A stretch of 37,828 bases of DNA from Cerrena zonata. Taxonomy: Eukaryota; Basidiomycota; Agaricomycetes; Polyporales; Cerrenaceae. Below the pieces are notes generated by a model. It was not told the DNA's origin. It searched no databases and worked only from the letters and a program-made list of their open reading frames with translations. This document shows positions 27,411 to 37,532 of this stretch, one piece after another. Location: contig JASBNA010000140.1 in NCBI GenBank assembly GCA_038087015.1, forward strand, positions 1 through 37,828, written 5' to 3'. The position numbers and the translations under genes were made by a program. How positions within the stretch are numbered: the first letter of the stretch is position 1; each line of letters opens with the position of its first letter.

Positions 27411-28964
27411 ATGTTGGTTAAAGGAACGCTTGACGATTTAGGTATTAAGATATCTGATCAGAATTTAGTTGCATTACATGCAAATGATGATGAGAAAGAA
27501 TCAGGATTCGGTCCATGTTTCTATTTTGGACACGAAGAAGAAGATTGGACCAAAAAATCCCATATTCCATACCAGAATATCATCTGGTGTGAACCGGTTA
27601 CAAATGATTCCCAAGTACCTGAACAATCCCTGCAAGACAATCTTCTTGCCAATGATGTTAATTCCAAGCTGAAGATTGTTCAAGTCACTTATTTATATGC
27701 TCACAAAAGAGACGAGAAGGTAAAACCATTAAAACTTAAGGTTGAAATTGATTCACCAATGGGGTTGGAAACAACTAGTGAATTAACCAATGAGATATTA
27801 AGTAAAGCTTATACTAATAAACTCATCAAACCATCGTTACTTATTTTGATCAATCCATTTGGGGGTCAAGGTCATGCACTTAAAATATATCATCAAGAAA
27901 TTGAACCGATTTTGAAAGCATCCAATGCCAAGGTGACATTATTTGAGACCCAATACGGTGGACATGCTACTGATATAGCTAGAGACTTATTAATTGAAGA
28001 TTACGATGTGATTGTATGTTGTTCAGGGGATGGAATACCATATGAAGTTATAAATGGATTTTACCAAAGGAAAGATTATGGAATTGATGCTTTTAATAAA
28101 GTAGCAATCACCCAATTACCATGCGGTAGTGGGAATGCTCTTTCTTTAAGTACTCATGGAACAACTAATGCAAGTTTGGCTACATTTAAGATGTTGAAAG
28201 CTGAAAGAGCAAAATTAGATTTAATGGCGGTAACTCAAGGCATTGGTAGTGAAGAGAAAACCATATTATCATTCTTGAGTCAATGTTATGGGATCATTGC
28301 CGATAGTGATATTGGTACTGAACATTTAAGATGGATGGGATCGGTTAGATTTGAGATTGGAGTTATTCAAAGAATAATGCAAGGATCAAAATATCCATGT
28401 GATCTTTATATTGATTATCAAACAAGAACAAAAGATGAAATATCAAAACATTTTCAAAAATTCAATAAAATAAGTAATAAAGATACTGAACCAACTAATA
28501 TTGAGAATTTTAAATTAAAGTATCCAAAATTAGATCAACCTCCCCCATCGAATTGGATTAAATTAGAAGAATCCAAAAGTGATCAATTGAATATCGTTTA
28601 CGTTGGTAAAATGCCTTATATATCTAGTGATACTCAATTCTTCCCAGCAGCTTTACCAAATGATGGAAATATGGATTTAATCATGACGGATTCTAATACT
28701 AGTTTATTGGATACTACTAAATTTCTTTTAAATATTGATAAAGGCTCCCATGTTTTGCATGAGAAAGTTGACCATTTTAAAATTCGTGGTTATAGATTAG
28801 TCCCTCGTTTAAAACGAACTAGAAATCATTATGTTTCCATCGACGGGGAAAATTTCCCAATTGAACCTTTCCAAGTTGAAGTATTACCGGGGATCATGAC
28901 TGGCTTACTCCAAAATGGAATGTTTGTGGACACTTGTTTTACCGACTTGGAGGATTCAATTTAG
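27411..28964 (+). CDS. LCB4: Sphingoid long-chain base kinase (Lcb4/Lcb5)
   Basis: The enzyme phosphorylates dihydrosphingosine and phytosphingosine with ATP, yielding signalling lipids and feeding the Dpl1 breakdown route. The diacylglycerol-kinase catalytic domain starts at about residue 140 with LLILINPFGGQGHA (nucleotide-binding loop), then ETQYGGHATDIA, the catalytic SGDGIPYEVINGF at about 205, LPCGSGNAL, and the sphingosine-kinase blocks near the C-terminus, LVPRLKRTRNHYVSIDGE. The length of 517 residues is shorter than the 624 of S. cerevisiae Lcb4 mainly through a shorter N-terminal region. Frame and ATG start are intact. Codon use is strongly AT-biased from about residue 300 on. I cannot tell LCB4 from LCB5; a single copy is likely outside the post-duplication yeasts. 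Confidence 0.9.
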   Translation: MLVKGTLDDLGIKISDQNLVALHANDDEKESGFGPCFYFGHEEEDWTKKSHIPYQNIIWCEPVTNDSQVPEQSLQDNLLANDVNSKLKIVQVTYLYAHKRDEKVKPLKLKVEIDSPMGLETTSELTNEILSKAYTNKLIKPSLLILINPFGGQGHALKIYHQEIEPILKASNAKVTLFETQYGGHATDIARDLLIEDYDVIVCCSGDGIPYEVINGFYQRKDYGIDAFNKVAITQLPCGSGNALSLSTHGTTNASLATFKMLKAERAKLDLMAVTQGIGSEEKTILSFLSQCYGIIADSDIGTEHLRWMGSVRFEIGVIQRIMQGSKYPCDLYIDYQTRTKDEISKHFQKFNKISNKDTEPTNIENFKLKYPKLDQPPPSNWIKLEESKSDQLNIVYVGKMPYISSDTQFFPAALPNDGNMDLIMTDSNTSLLDTTKFLLNIDKGSHVLHEKVDHFKIRGYRLVPRLKRTRNHYVSIDGENFPIEPFQVEVLPGIMTGLLQNGMFVDTCFTDLEDSI

Positions 28965-30117
28965 CTTGTGTATAGAGAATATATTCTTTCTTTCTTTGAC
29001 TCTCGTTGTATTTGCAATCAAATAACCGAAAACAAGATTATCACAAAATGCATCACCAGATACCGGTGCTGCTACTGATACGGTGTACGGGAGAGGCAAC
29101 TCGGACTATTTTACCAAAGCCAGTAGGATAAAGATCATCCATTATATATACAAACGGATAGTAAGGTTATAATGGGTTGCTCTACACAAAATGGTAACTA
29201 TCCAAGGTTGAAGCAACTATAGTAAAATGGATTTACTTCAATATAATTGCCAAAGCCTTAGTACATGCTCGCTTCGCTACGGCTGGTGACGGTTCACCTA
29301 ATCCCGTTAACATTCAAGGTACATTTCACTTAAAGCATGCAGCTTCACAACCAGGGGTCTATTATTGGTATTTGTAATTAATTAGTCCACTTGAAATTTT
29401 ATTTCATTCAATCACTCTCGTCCCACCAACAATAGGCATATGAACCTGCAAATACCTTATTGGGAACCGGTCCTCATTCATATAGTATTTAGATACGTTC
29501 ACACTACAACTCCCTCAACCCTCGATTCGTCTAACTAGCTATCAGTGAAGACGTCATCCAACCAAAGGGCTTATGCTTTCTTAACTTGTTAATTTTCTTT
29601 TTTCTCTTTGGTGAGAGCATTGTGCATTTTTCCCAACTCTTTTTCGTAATCAACTGAAAAGAGATACGCTTAAATCGGGCCAACTAGGCTTACTATTACA
29701 TTTTACAATAAGCAAAGACAACAAAAAAAAAAGTAATCAAAAAAAAATTTTAGAATTTTAGAAATTTTAAAAATCAACTACTTGTAGCCGCCAACGTATT
29801 GTTCTTGTTAGCTGTTTTTATCAACCAGTTTTCACTTTTACATATTTATTAAAGGATAAGTGCCTGAAACTAGACCCTCTCTTCTAGTTTATTGCTTCAT
29901 TTTTTTTCTTTAGGAGTAGGTGAGTGAGTGAGGGAGTGAATTTCCTATCCAAAGTCTAACAATTTTTTCTGTTCTGTTAGTGTGATAAACCAATCTATTT
30001 GTCGCTTTCCCCAGATTGTTGTTTAAATTCTTGTCCTAAAAGCTTATTGAATCTTGATAAGTTTTTTTTTTAACTTACTTCTTTTCCTTTTTGTTATCGC
30101 TTTATGAGTCTGATCCA
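28965..30117. other. Long intergenic region between LCB4 and the arrestin gene
   Basis: These 1.15 kb contain no gene I can support. The last 530 bp are T- and pyrimidine-rich with a GTGAGTGAGTGAGG block near 29920, and look like a promoter and long 5' leader. The part from about 29041 to 29390 is GC-richer (about 52% in 29041-29100 and 45% in 29281-29340 by count) and holds two short open frames without ATG (about 29020-29170 and 29218-29376). I found no tRNA, snoRNA C/D box or snRNA signature in it. Confidence 0.4.
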
Positions 30118-33100
30118 ATGATGCATCCTCGTAATTTTAGTTTTGATAAAATTAAGAGTAAGGTGAGCGGTGGTGGTAGAAGATCGTCAGAATCTTCTAT
30201 ACTTGAGATTGCTAGTGCCAAATCGGCTGATCGCCGAAACAGTATATCCAATCCAATGATCATTATATCAGAATCCCTTGAAAAGAAGAAACATTCGTCT
30301 TCTAATATGAATATCTCGAGTTCGACATCAAATTCTGGTGGCCGCTTTAGAGCCCAGTCTTTATCACTTAATAATGGCAATTCTAGATCTCGCTCAAGAA
30401 GTGTTAGTAAGAAACAAACTAAAGAACTTATAAAACAAGAAACGGCCCAAGTTATTTCGAAAAAACTACTCCATGTTCTACTGGATTTGGGTTTACAGCA
30501 ACCCATCCCCCTTAAAACTACAAATGGTAATATCAATGGTCCTAGTTCCAAAACCGCCAAAGTCTATGTTGCTAATACTAATGATTGTATCTATTTGGCT
30601 CCGGCTTCTTCTGCAAGTTTCACCTATGAAGATGTTGAAAATGGAGGAATACCTCAAGGCAGAAGTAACCAGGATTTAATGGATAATGATGATGACGACG
30701 ACGACGATGATGATGAGTATGACAATGTGACTGAAGATGGTGATTTGAACGGTTCGCCTCTGTCTACTTCATTGCGCATCAACAATAATGAGTCGGCAGT
30801 GTTATCTGATGATGATGATGATTATGATGATGGCTTATTGTCGCCACCAACTCGCTCAAGAGCTAACTCTTCCAACGTATCCCAAAATAATCACCCAAAT
30901 TTGAAATCCATTCCGAAAAGACTACGCCGTAAAATGCAGTCTTTCAATTCTCCAAACTATTTATGTACTAAAATTGATTCTGATACTCCAATTCCTCATA
31001 CTTTTGCTGTTATTATTGAATTAGATAAAGAAATTTCAGTAAAAGATGTTAATATTGAATTTCAATCTTTGACAAATATCCTATGGCCATCAAGTGATCC
31101 CTATAATAAAACATTTGTTAAAGAAAAATTTAATATTGGTCATATGGAATGGAAAACTAGTTTAGATGATGCTGATTTTTATATAAACATTTCAAATTCT
31201 AATGATGTCAAACTGAAAAATATCACTACTTTGGACTTGGCCAAGAGAACTAGAGAGTATAAATTAACAAAAGTTAAGGACTTGGCCGATGGTAACTACC
31301 CAAGTAGTTTTTCTTCGAGATCATCAATCCACCTAGAAAGAGAATCTTCGAATCCAATCCAATCTCCAAATACCAGTAATACCACGAACTCAGCTGATAT
31401 GAGTAAACCTGGTCTCTATGTATTCCTATTACCAATTTTATTACCAGAACACATTCCTCCGACAATATCTTCAATCAATGGTTCGTTAATCCATAACTTA
31501 TCGGTAAATTTCAATAAGACAAGTGTTAAATTGAGTAGAAAATCGAAAGTTTGTGCCTCTTATAATTTACCGATGGTTAGAATTCCTCCTTCTTTTGCCA
31601 ACTCAATTGCTGATAAGCCGATCTACGTAAATCGTGTTTGGAATGATGCTTTACATTATATAATCACTTTCCCTAAGAAATATGTTTCGTTAGGGTCGGA
31701 GCATCTGATAAACGTTAAATTGGTTCCTTTGGTTAAGGATGTCCTTATCAAAAGAATCAAATTCAATGTATTGGAAAGAATTACTTATGTGTGCAAAGAT
31801 TTATCAAGAGAATATGATTATGATGGCGATGATCCATACTATTTAAGACCTTTAACGGGTGATAATAAAACAAGGGAACGTGTAGTGCCAGTTTGTGAAT
31901 TGAAAACCAAAAATAAATCTACAAATGGTAATAAAACTGACCCTTATAAAGAAGAAATAATTAAATGCCCTGATAATAACTTACTTTTCTCATGTTACGA
32001 ACCTGAAAATGATAATGACTCTCCAAAAGACGATGACCCATTAAGTAAAACCAAAAATGATTTTATGATAGCTTCTCCTTTAGATATTAATATTGCTTTG
32101 CCATTTTTAACAACTAGATCTGATAAAACAATCATGACGTCAAGTCTAAACAACCAAGATGATGATAATGATAATGCATTTGTTAACCCTCTAAGCAGCT
32201 CCTCTTCTAGAAAGGCTTCAATAAATCCAAATAATAGAGCAAGTATTGCAAGCGCTGACGTCCCGCATCAAAACTTTACTCCTTCATCCCCAGTTATCGG
32301 TGCACTAGAAACAAGCATCAGTCATGGTAATCCTGACATTGGAAAAGCTCACAAACTTTCTTCTCATACAGATGAAGAATTCAAGCCCGATGTTTCTTCG
32401 TTAATGGCTGAAGAATCTCATAACTTATTGAAGGAAAATATTCAACAAGGCTATACTACAGTTTCTAAAGCATTGAGTCCTGACTCGAATTTCCGTCATA
32501 TTCAAATACATCATCGTTTACAAGTTTGTTTCCGGATTTCAAAGCCTGATCCAAAAGATGACTACAAAATGCATCATTATGAAGTAGTTGTGGATACTCC
32601 TTTGATATTACTAAGTGCTAAGTGTAATGATGATTCAATCCAATTACCTAAATATGATGAAATAGATTTACCACAGCCTCAATTAGATCAACAAAATACA
32701 AATAATCAAGGTTCCATTTCATTTAGGACGCCTAATTTTGAACATAATGGTGTCTCAATAAAGCCATTGGTACAAGATGAAGGGGAACAATTACCCTCTT
32801 TTGAAGAAGCGATGTCCGCCCCATCGTCCCCAATTACAAGATCAATATCTTTAGGAGATGATCCTTTAAGCAGAATTCCGTCTATTATTCCTAAAGAACC
32901 TGCTCCTGCTTACGAATTGTCTTTATCACCTTCAACAAGTCCAAAAGAGTCCCACGAACCTGTGAATATTGATGAATTAGTTCATAAGAGTTCAGGGACA
33001 AATGCAAGTAATGCAAGACAATCTCGTATCAGATCGTCATTACTGAACTCTTTCGCCCCTACGAGTAGCAACCTTTCATCCCAAGCACCATCCAATACAT

Positions 33101-33933
33101 CCCCGAGTGTTTCCCTGAGCTTGGCTGCTAGAAATTCCACCCTTTCCGAGAACACTGATTATTCACCTGACAATGCGCTGTCTTCTATTGCAACATCTTC
33201 ATCAAACGGGCTAAACTCATCTGTTCCATCTGAAGATTCAATATCATCCTCATCAAAGTCCGATGAATCGTCTCTTTGTCTTAATAACTCTAATACCAAC
33301 CTCCCACAACCTAATTCAAACCACACTGTTGATGTTCCAAGAATCTCGAATGAAGAGGCTACCAGAGCTACTGAGTCTGAAGTAGCTCCGATAAGAAGCG
33401 TTGATGCTGCGGTTTCTACTGTAATGGATCATGAGGCCAAAAAGGCACAAGAATTGGCTAATGCAAAAGACAAAGTTTCAAGTCAAAACAACATAGATAA
33501 CAGCGACTCAGTTCCTAGCGCAGGTCTTAATATAATTCAAGATGAAAATATATCGCGGGTTCATGGAGAGAAACTCAGTAAAGTGATTAAAGACAACAAC
33601 AATAAATTTGATCCTACTTCATCCGTTGACTCTTTGAATGCTGTACAGACACAAAAGTCTAATCAAGATGATGAATTGGCTAGTTTATTCACTCAAGAAA
33701 CACAAGAAACCAGCTTCGATCAAAGACTTCCCTTATTACAACATCAAAGTTTCGATGATAGTTTGCAAAGGTCTGTATCAAGCCTAGGAGCTAAGAATTA
33801 CCTGAATTCTACACTTGTGAATAATGATACTTCACGCAACCCAAGAGGGATCATGAAGCAGCTGACCGATAATTTGTCCGTCGTAACAGAAGCAGACCAT
33901 CATCAAGCGCAAGATATTAATCATCGTTTTTGA
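30118..33933 (+). CDS. ALY2: Alpha-arrestin, Aly1/Aly2 type (ART6/ART3), adaptor for Rsp5
   Basis: The protein has 1271 residues from the ATG at 30118; a TTG upstream is open but not a start. Alpha-arrestins link plasma-membrane transporters to the Rsp5 ligase for endocytosis and recycling. The arrestin N-lobe spans about residues 290-560 (HTFAVIIELDKEISVKDVN, LPILLPEHIPPTISSING, PPSFANSIADKPIYVNRVW) and the C-lobe continues with YVSLGSEHLINVKLVPLVK and, after a long insert, LQVCFRISKPD and VVVDTPLILLSAKC near 810-840. An Asp run (about 190-203) and long Ser/Asn-rich tails flank the folds. Candidate PY-like motifs after the C-lobe are LPKYDE, LPSFEEA and PAPAYEL; I see no canonical PPxY. Wording of the core fits Aly1/Aly2 better than Rod1/Rog3 or Ldb19. 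The frame is intact. Confidence 0.82.
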   Translation: MMHPRNFSFDKIKSKVSGGGRRSSESSILEIASAKSADRRNSISNPMIIISESLEKKKHSSSNMNISSSTSNSGGRFRAQSLSLNNGNSRSRSRSVSKKQTKELIKQETAQVISKKLLHVLLDLGLQQPIPLKTTNGNINGPSSKTAKVYVANTNDCIYLAPASSASFTYEDVENGGIPQGRSNQDLMDNDDDDDDDDDEYDNVTEDGDLNGSPLSTSLRINNNESAVLSDDDDDYDDGLLSPPTRSRANSSNVSQNNHPNLKSIPKRLRRKMQSFNSPNYLCTKIDSDTPIPHTFAVIIELDKEISVKDVNIEFQSLTNILWPSSDPYNKTFVKEKFNIGHMEWKTSLDDADFYINISNSNDVKLKNITTLDLAKRTREYKLTKVKDLADGNYPSSFSSRSSIHLERESSNPIQSPNTSNTTNSADMSKPGLYVFLLPILLPEHIPPTISSINGSLIHNLSVNFNKTSVKLSRKSKVCASYNLPMVRIPPSFANSIADKPIYVNRVWNDALHYIITFPKKYVSLGSEHLINVKLVPLVKDVLIKRIKFNVLERITYVCKDLSREYDYDGDDPYYLRPLTGDNKTRERVVPVCELKTKNKSTNGNKTDPYKEEIIKCPDNNLLFSCYEPENDNDSPKDDDPLSKTKNDFMIASPLDINIALPFLTTRSDKTIMTSSLNNQDDDNDNAFVNPLSSSSSRKASINPNNRASIASADVPHQNFTPSSPVIGALETSISHGNPDIGKAHKLSSHTDEEFKPDVSSLMAEESHNLLKENIQQGYTTVSKALSPDSNFRHIQIHHRLQVCFRISKPDPKDDYKMHHYEVVVDTPLILLSAKCNDDSIQLPKYDEIDLPQPQLDQQNTNNQGSISFRTPNFEHNGVSIKPLVQDEGEQLPSFEEAMSAPSSPITRSISLGDDPLSRIPSIIPKEPAPAYELSLSPSTSPKESHEPVNIDELVHKSSGTNASNARQSRIRSSLLNSFAPTSSNLSSQAPSNTSPSVSLSLAARNSTLSENTDYSPDNALSSIATSSSNGLNSSVPSEDSISSSSKSDESSLCLNNSNTNLPQPNSNHTVDVPRISNEEATRATESEVAPIRSVDAAVSTVMDHEAKKAQELANAKDKVSSQNNIDNSDSVPSAGLNIIQDENISRVHGEKLSKVIKDNNNKFDPTSSVDSLNAVQTQKSNQDDELASLFTQETQETSFDQRLPLLQHQSFDDSLQRSVSSLGAKNYLNSTLVNNDTSRNPRGIMKQLTDNLSVVTEADHHQAQDINHRF

Positions 33934-34304
33934 TTATAAAACAAGTTGTATATAGATTTTTTTTCTCGTTTTGGAATATTGATTTTTCATGATTATTTTT
34001 ATCCAACTTCACGGTTTTCTTTCAATTCCACTAATCTAATATTTCATATTTTTTTTTTCATTTACTGATACTATTGGAACCGTAGATTTATTGTAAAGTT
34101 ATGTCTTGACCATCCATCTTATTCTGTTGGTTTTTTCCAGTTTTTTTGCGGACTTCATCATTTTCATTTTTTTCGGTTGCGTAGTTCATCAACTGATAAA
34201 CTGCGTTTTTACGACAGGGTAGTACGATTTTTTTTTCACTTATATATTGTTAAATCTTACTCACTAGTGAAAAGGAAGAAGTTGGGTTGTCTGCTATATC
34301 GTCA
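33934..34304. promoter_or_regulatory. Arrestin 3' region and HEM14 promoter
   Basis: These 370 bp are AT-rich with many T4-T9 runs (about 33956, 34050, 34130-34175, 34228). I see no coding frame and no specific regulator site. Confidence 0.3.
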
Positions 34305-35915
34305 ATGAGTCTATCTAAAATACCGCGTAATGGGAGCGTTGCAGTAATAGGAGCTGGAGTATCAGGTCTTTCGTTCAGTTATTTTTTAACCAAACTTAGG
34401 CCTGATATCAAAATCAATATATTTGAATCTCAAAAGCAGCCTGGGGGATGGATCAAGACTATCAATTTGCAACAAGAGACAAATGAAAAAGTACTTTTAG
34501 AAAAGGGCCCTAGAACATTAAGAGGTGTCAGTGATGGAACTTTACTTATCATTGATATACTTAAAAACATTAAGTCTACTAATGAAATCGAAGTTATGGA
34601 GTCTAGTTCTATAGGAAATAGGAAGTATTTAACTGGAAAAGATCACAAATTAGTCAGAGTGCCATCTAATTTCAAGTCTGCTGTGAAGTTTTTCCAAAAT
34701 GACATTTTCAAAGGAGGTTTTAAGAGTATATTACGTGAGCCATTTGTTAGAACGAAGTTAGGAGAGAATGAAGATCAGAGCATAAGGGAATTTTTCAAGA
34801 GAAGATTTGGTAGTACATTGCTATGTGACAACATATTAAGCGCTATAGTTCATGGTATTTATGCTGGAGATGTTGGAAAGCTTAGTGTACGAAGTTTATT
34901 CCCGAGATTAGTAAAACTTGAAGAGAGCGGATCTATTATCAAAGGGATGATTAGGAGTTCATTTCTGAAACCAGAGCCTTTAAATATGGATAAGAGTTTA
35001 AAAGCTTATGAATCATTAATATCACCTAAGGCGGACTTATTAGCATTGAAGAGCAAATTGAAACCATTTCCCATTATCAAATTACAAAATGGATTACAAC
35101 AATTTCCAATAAAGTTAGCATCATACTTAACGAAATCCAACCCGAACGTAACGATCGAGTATGAGAGTAACATAAGACTTGTCAATCCTAAAGCTGGACT
35201 ATTGAAGAATGGCGAAAAAGAATATAAATTTGATCATATTAGATCAACCATCAACACTCATCAATTTGCGAATATTTTGCAAGGCTCTAATTTATCAAAA
35301 GAATTATCAAAAATGGAGTATGTCAGTATATTTTTAGCGAACGTTTATGTATCTAAAACAAATGTTTTGATACCAAAAGAAGGGAATGGGTTTGGCTTCC
35401 TTGTGCCTTTACTGAAGGAGAATCCCGAAAAATTACTAGGGGTTATCTACGATTCTGATAATGAACAAAATGTTAAAGGTTTATTTAACGATTATAAGTT
35501 AGACAACAAAAAGACAGACTATGAAAAGATCACAATAATGATGGGAGGCCATTTTTACAACAAAACAGCCATTCCTTCACCAGCAAGCCTCCTTGAGTCG
35601 ATTGAATCGGTTTTGCTGAAATATCTTAATGTTAATATGCAAAATTATAATGTAATTATCCGAGATGAGGCTGCAATAGAGGATAAGAAGATCCCCACAC
35701 TCAACTCGAATGATTTACTTATTTCATACGACATTCATAAAAACTGTATACCACAGTTCAATGTGGGATATTCCGATTTGGATGAAAAAGTGAAAACCCT
35801 TTTATCTGGCGAATTCCAAGGCCGGTTATCATTGGGTGGTATGTGTTTTGGCAAGGGTGTCGGGGTTCCTGATTGTGTTTTGAACGGGTTGGAAGATGCA
35901 TTAAAACTTGTATAG
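34305..35915 (+). CDS. HEM14: Protoporphyrinogen oxidase, mitochondrial
   Basis: Hem14 oxidises protoporphyrinogen IX to protoporphyrin IX with O2 and FAD on the outer face of the mitochondrial inner membrane, the penultimate step of haem synthesis. The Rossmann FAD motif VAVIGAGVSGLSFSYFL starts near residue 12, followed by FESQKQPGGWIKT and LEKGPRTLRG, and the C-terminal FAD block LSLGGMCFGKGVGVPDCVLNG near 505. The 536-residue length fits yeast Hem14 (539). I start at the ATG at 34305; upstream codons lack ATG. The N-terminus (MSLSKIPRNGSVAVIG) is short and has no long presequence, as expected for an internally targeted enzyme. The frame is intact. Confidence 0.92.
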   Translation: MSLSKIPRNGSVAVIGAGVSGLSFSYFLTKLRPDIKINIFESQKQPGGWIKTINLQQETNEKVLLEKGPRTLRGVSDGTLLIIDILKNIKSTNEIEVMESSSIGNRKYLTGKDHKLVRVPSNFKSAVKFFQNDIFKGGFKSILREPFVRTKLGENEDQSIREFFKRRFGSTLLCDNILSAIVHGIYAGDVGKLSVRSLFPRLVKLEESGSIIKGMIRSSFLKPEPLNMDKSLKAYESLISPKADLLALKSKLKPFPIIKLQNGLQQFPIKLASYLTKSNPNVTIEYESNIRLVNPKAGLLKNGEKEYKFDHIRSTINTHQFANILQGSNLSKELSKMEYVSIFLANVYVSKTNVLIPKEGNGFGFLVPLLKENPEKLLGVIYDSDNEQNVKGLFNDYKLDNKKTDYEKITIMMGGHFYNKTAIPSPASLLESIESVLLKYLNVNMQNYNVIIRDEAAIEDKKIPTLNSNDLLISYDIHKNCIPQFNVGYSDLDEKVKTLLSGEFQGRLSLGGMCFGKGVGVPDCVLNGLEDALKLV

Positions 35916-35947
35916 ATTATCATATATTTATATTAATTAAATTTCAA

Positions 35948-36409
35948 TCATACATAAGACGGAGTATCCTGATCGTCCAGTTCATAGTTTTCATTGGCCT
36001 CTGCTCTCTGGATCACTTTTGATTTATGATTGGAATATGCAATGTTTAACGGTTTACCAAAGAACTCCAGGTTCTGTAGATTTTTCAAAGCAACAGTAGC
36101 ATTATGATTACTATTCAAGATTATATGAGCTTGTCCCCTCATCTTTCTATCGTGTGGTTTGATGACAATATCTATCACGTCCCCATAACTGGAGAACAAA
36201 AGGTATAAGCTATGTTTGATCAAGTCATGGTGTACTTTATCGTTAAGGTTTTTGATATAAAGGGTTTGGCTTATACTGGAGGTTGGTTTAGCCGGAAGAG
36301 ATGAGCTCGAGATTCTCGATTTACTACCCTGCGAAGCAGCAGTCACTTCCTCAATTTCCTTTGCTTGGGGCTCTAAAGCCTCCGATGCCGCTCTTTTCTT
36401 CGTTGACAT
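35948..36409 (-). CDS. MSL1: U2 snRNP protein U2B'' (Msl1)
   Basis: The protein has 153 residues with one RRM at about 47-130: RNP2 is TLYIKNL and RNP1 is MRGQAHIIL; the segment VHHDLIKHSLYLLFSSYGDV is the helix-and-loop typical of U1A/U2B''. It binds stem-loop IV of U2 snRNA together with Lea1 (U2A'). Only one RRM is present, as in S. cerevisiae Msl1 (111 residues); the extra length is a Ser/Ala-rich N-terminal extension and a short acidic tail. Because yeast U1A (Mud1) is larger with a divergent second RRM, Msl1 is the better assignment. It is convergent with HEM14, with only 32 bp between stops. Confidence 0.87.
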   Translation of the reverse strand: MSTKKRAASEALEPQAKEIEEVTAASQGSKSRISSSSLPAKPTSSISQTLYIKNLNDKVHHDLIKHSLYLLFSSYGDVIDIVIKPHDRKMRGQAHIILNSNHNATVALKNLQNLEFFGKPLNIAYSNHKSKVIQRAEANENYELDDQDTPSYV

Positions 36410-37532
36410 TGGGTATACTCAAACTAGTTCATTCAATCCTCTACTTCTTGCATCCTCCAGGCACTTTTTCATTCCAATGCTTGTTGATGAAGAAAAAAAG
36501 CAGTTTAACCCGTACACCGGCTCTCACCTTCCCACCGCCAATTTCAAAGTAGCTGCAACTGCAACTGCAAACATGATCATCAATCGAGATAACATACTAA
36601 AACACTGATAATACCATGAGCTCAAGACTACAGCTCGAAATACGGACCGATAACCTCTTCTTCTAATAGCCACTGGTACACAACCCATTGCATCCCGGCC
36701 ATAAACACTTATAAAATATACTTAAACAGCAAATTTGAACACCATATATGAAACAGGCTGAGCTAACCCTAAGCAAATGATTCTTCTTTGCTAGATTATT
36801 CTACAATATCCCAAGGCCATTGGCACAATTGGCCAACCCTAACCAGATGGTCTCCTTTTCGCTTTCCTGAGACTCTCCACTCAAAGTTACCACCGTGAAA
36901 GACGAAATTTTTAACTTTTTGTCCCAATTGTCACAAATCTCAAGTTGGCAACCTGAAATGGGGGCAATGGCTCCTAAAGTTAATCGAGATGCTCTGGTAA
37001 TTGCAACAGCTGCTTCTACCTCACTATGCCTATCTGCTAAGGAGCCTGTGCTTTTAGTAACTGTAGCCACCGATCAAAGCCATGACTGTAATTGACCGAC
37101 GACCGACGATGCCTTTTTTAGTCTTTTTTTGTTTTGTAAGGAGAGTTTTTTTTTTTTTTTTTGGTTTGTTAGGAGAACAAAAACGTCATGATTCAAGAGT
37201 AGCGCAGCAAATTTAAAAACTCCAGGCCATCACTACTTGTTTCTTCCCGAGTTGATATTTAACATTACAACTTTTCTTTGATACCTTGTTGTCAATTGAT
37301 TCGAATTGAGAGGTTAGAGAAAGTTCTTGTGTTGACCAACTTGTCGTTTATCTGAATTTTTTTACCGCTTTGTACGAGTGATTGTGCGCTCATAGCTCCT
37401 AAGATTGAAGTAACCGCTGTTCAATTTAAGAATTACTCCAATCTAAAAGTAACTTTGAAGTCTTGCTTTCCAGGTTATTGCTGTTTATCCGTTGCTACAA
37501 ATTTGTCAATTGGGAAAGAAGTTTGAGTGATA
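36410..37532. promoter_or_regulatory. Long divergent region between MSL1 and OSH1
   Basis: These 1.12 kb have no gene I can support. Overlapping open frames of 66-89 codons on both strands at 36801-37095 have no convincing start or family resemblance. A T17 tract lies at 37146-37162, and a short direct repeat (GACCGAC twice) at about 37095-37105. The 330 bp before OSH1 are probably its promoter and 5' leader. Confidence 0.35.

Noticed and set aside
29285..29310. GGTTCACCTAATCC resembling a tRNA B box
   Set aside because: Two positions of the core differ and no A box lies at the right distance upstream.
36801..37095. Overlapping open frames on both strands upstream of OSH1
   Set aside because: Starts are not ATG (minus frame) or lack a family resemblance (plus frame), and the two mirror each other, as expected for a chance stop-free stretch.
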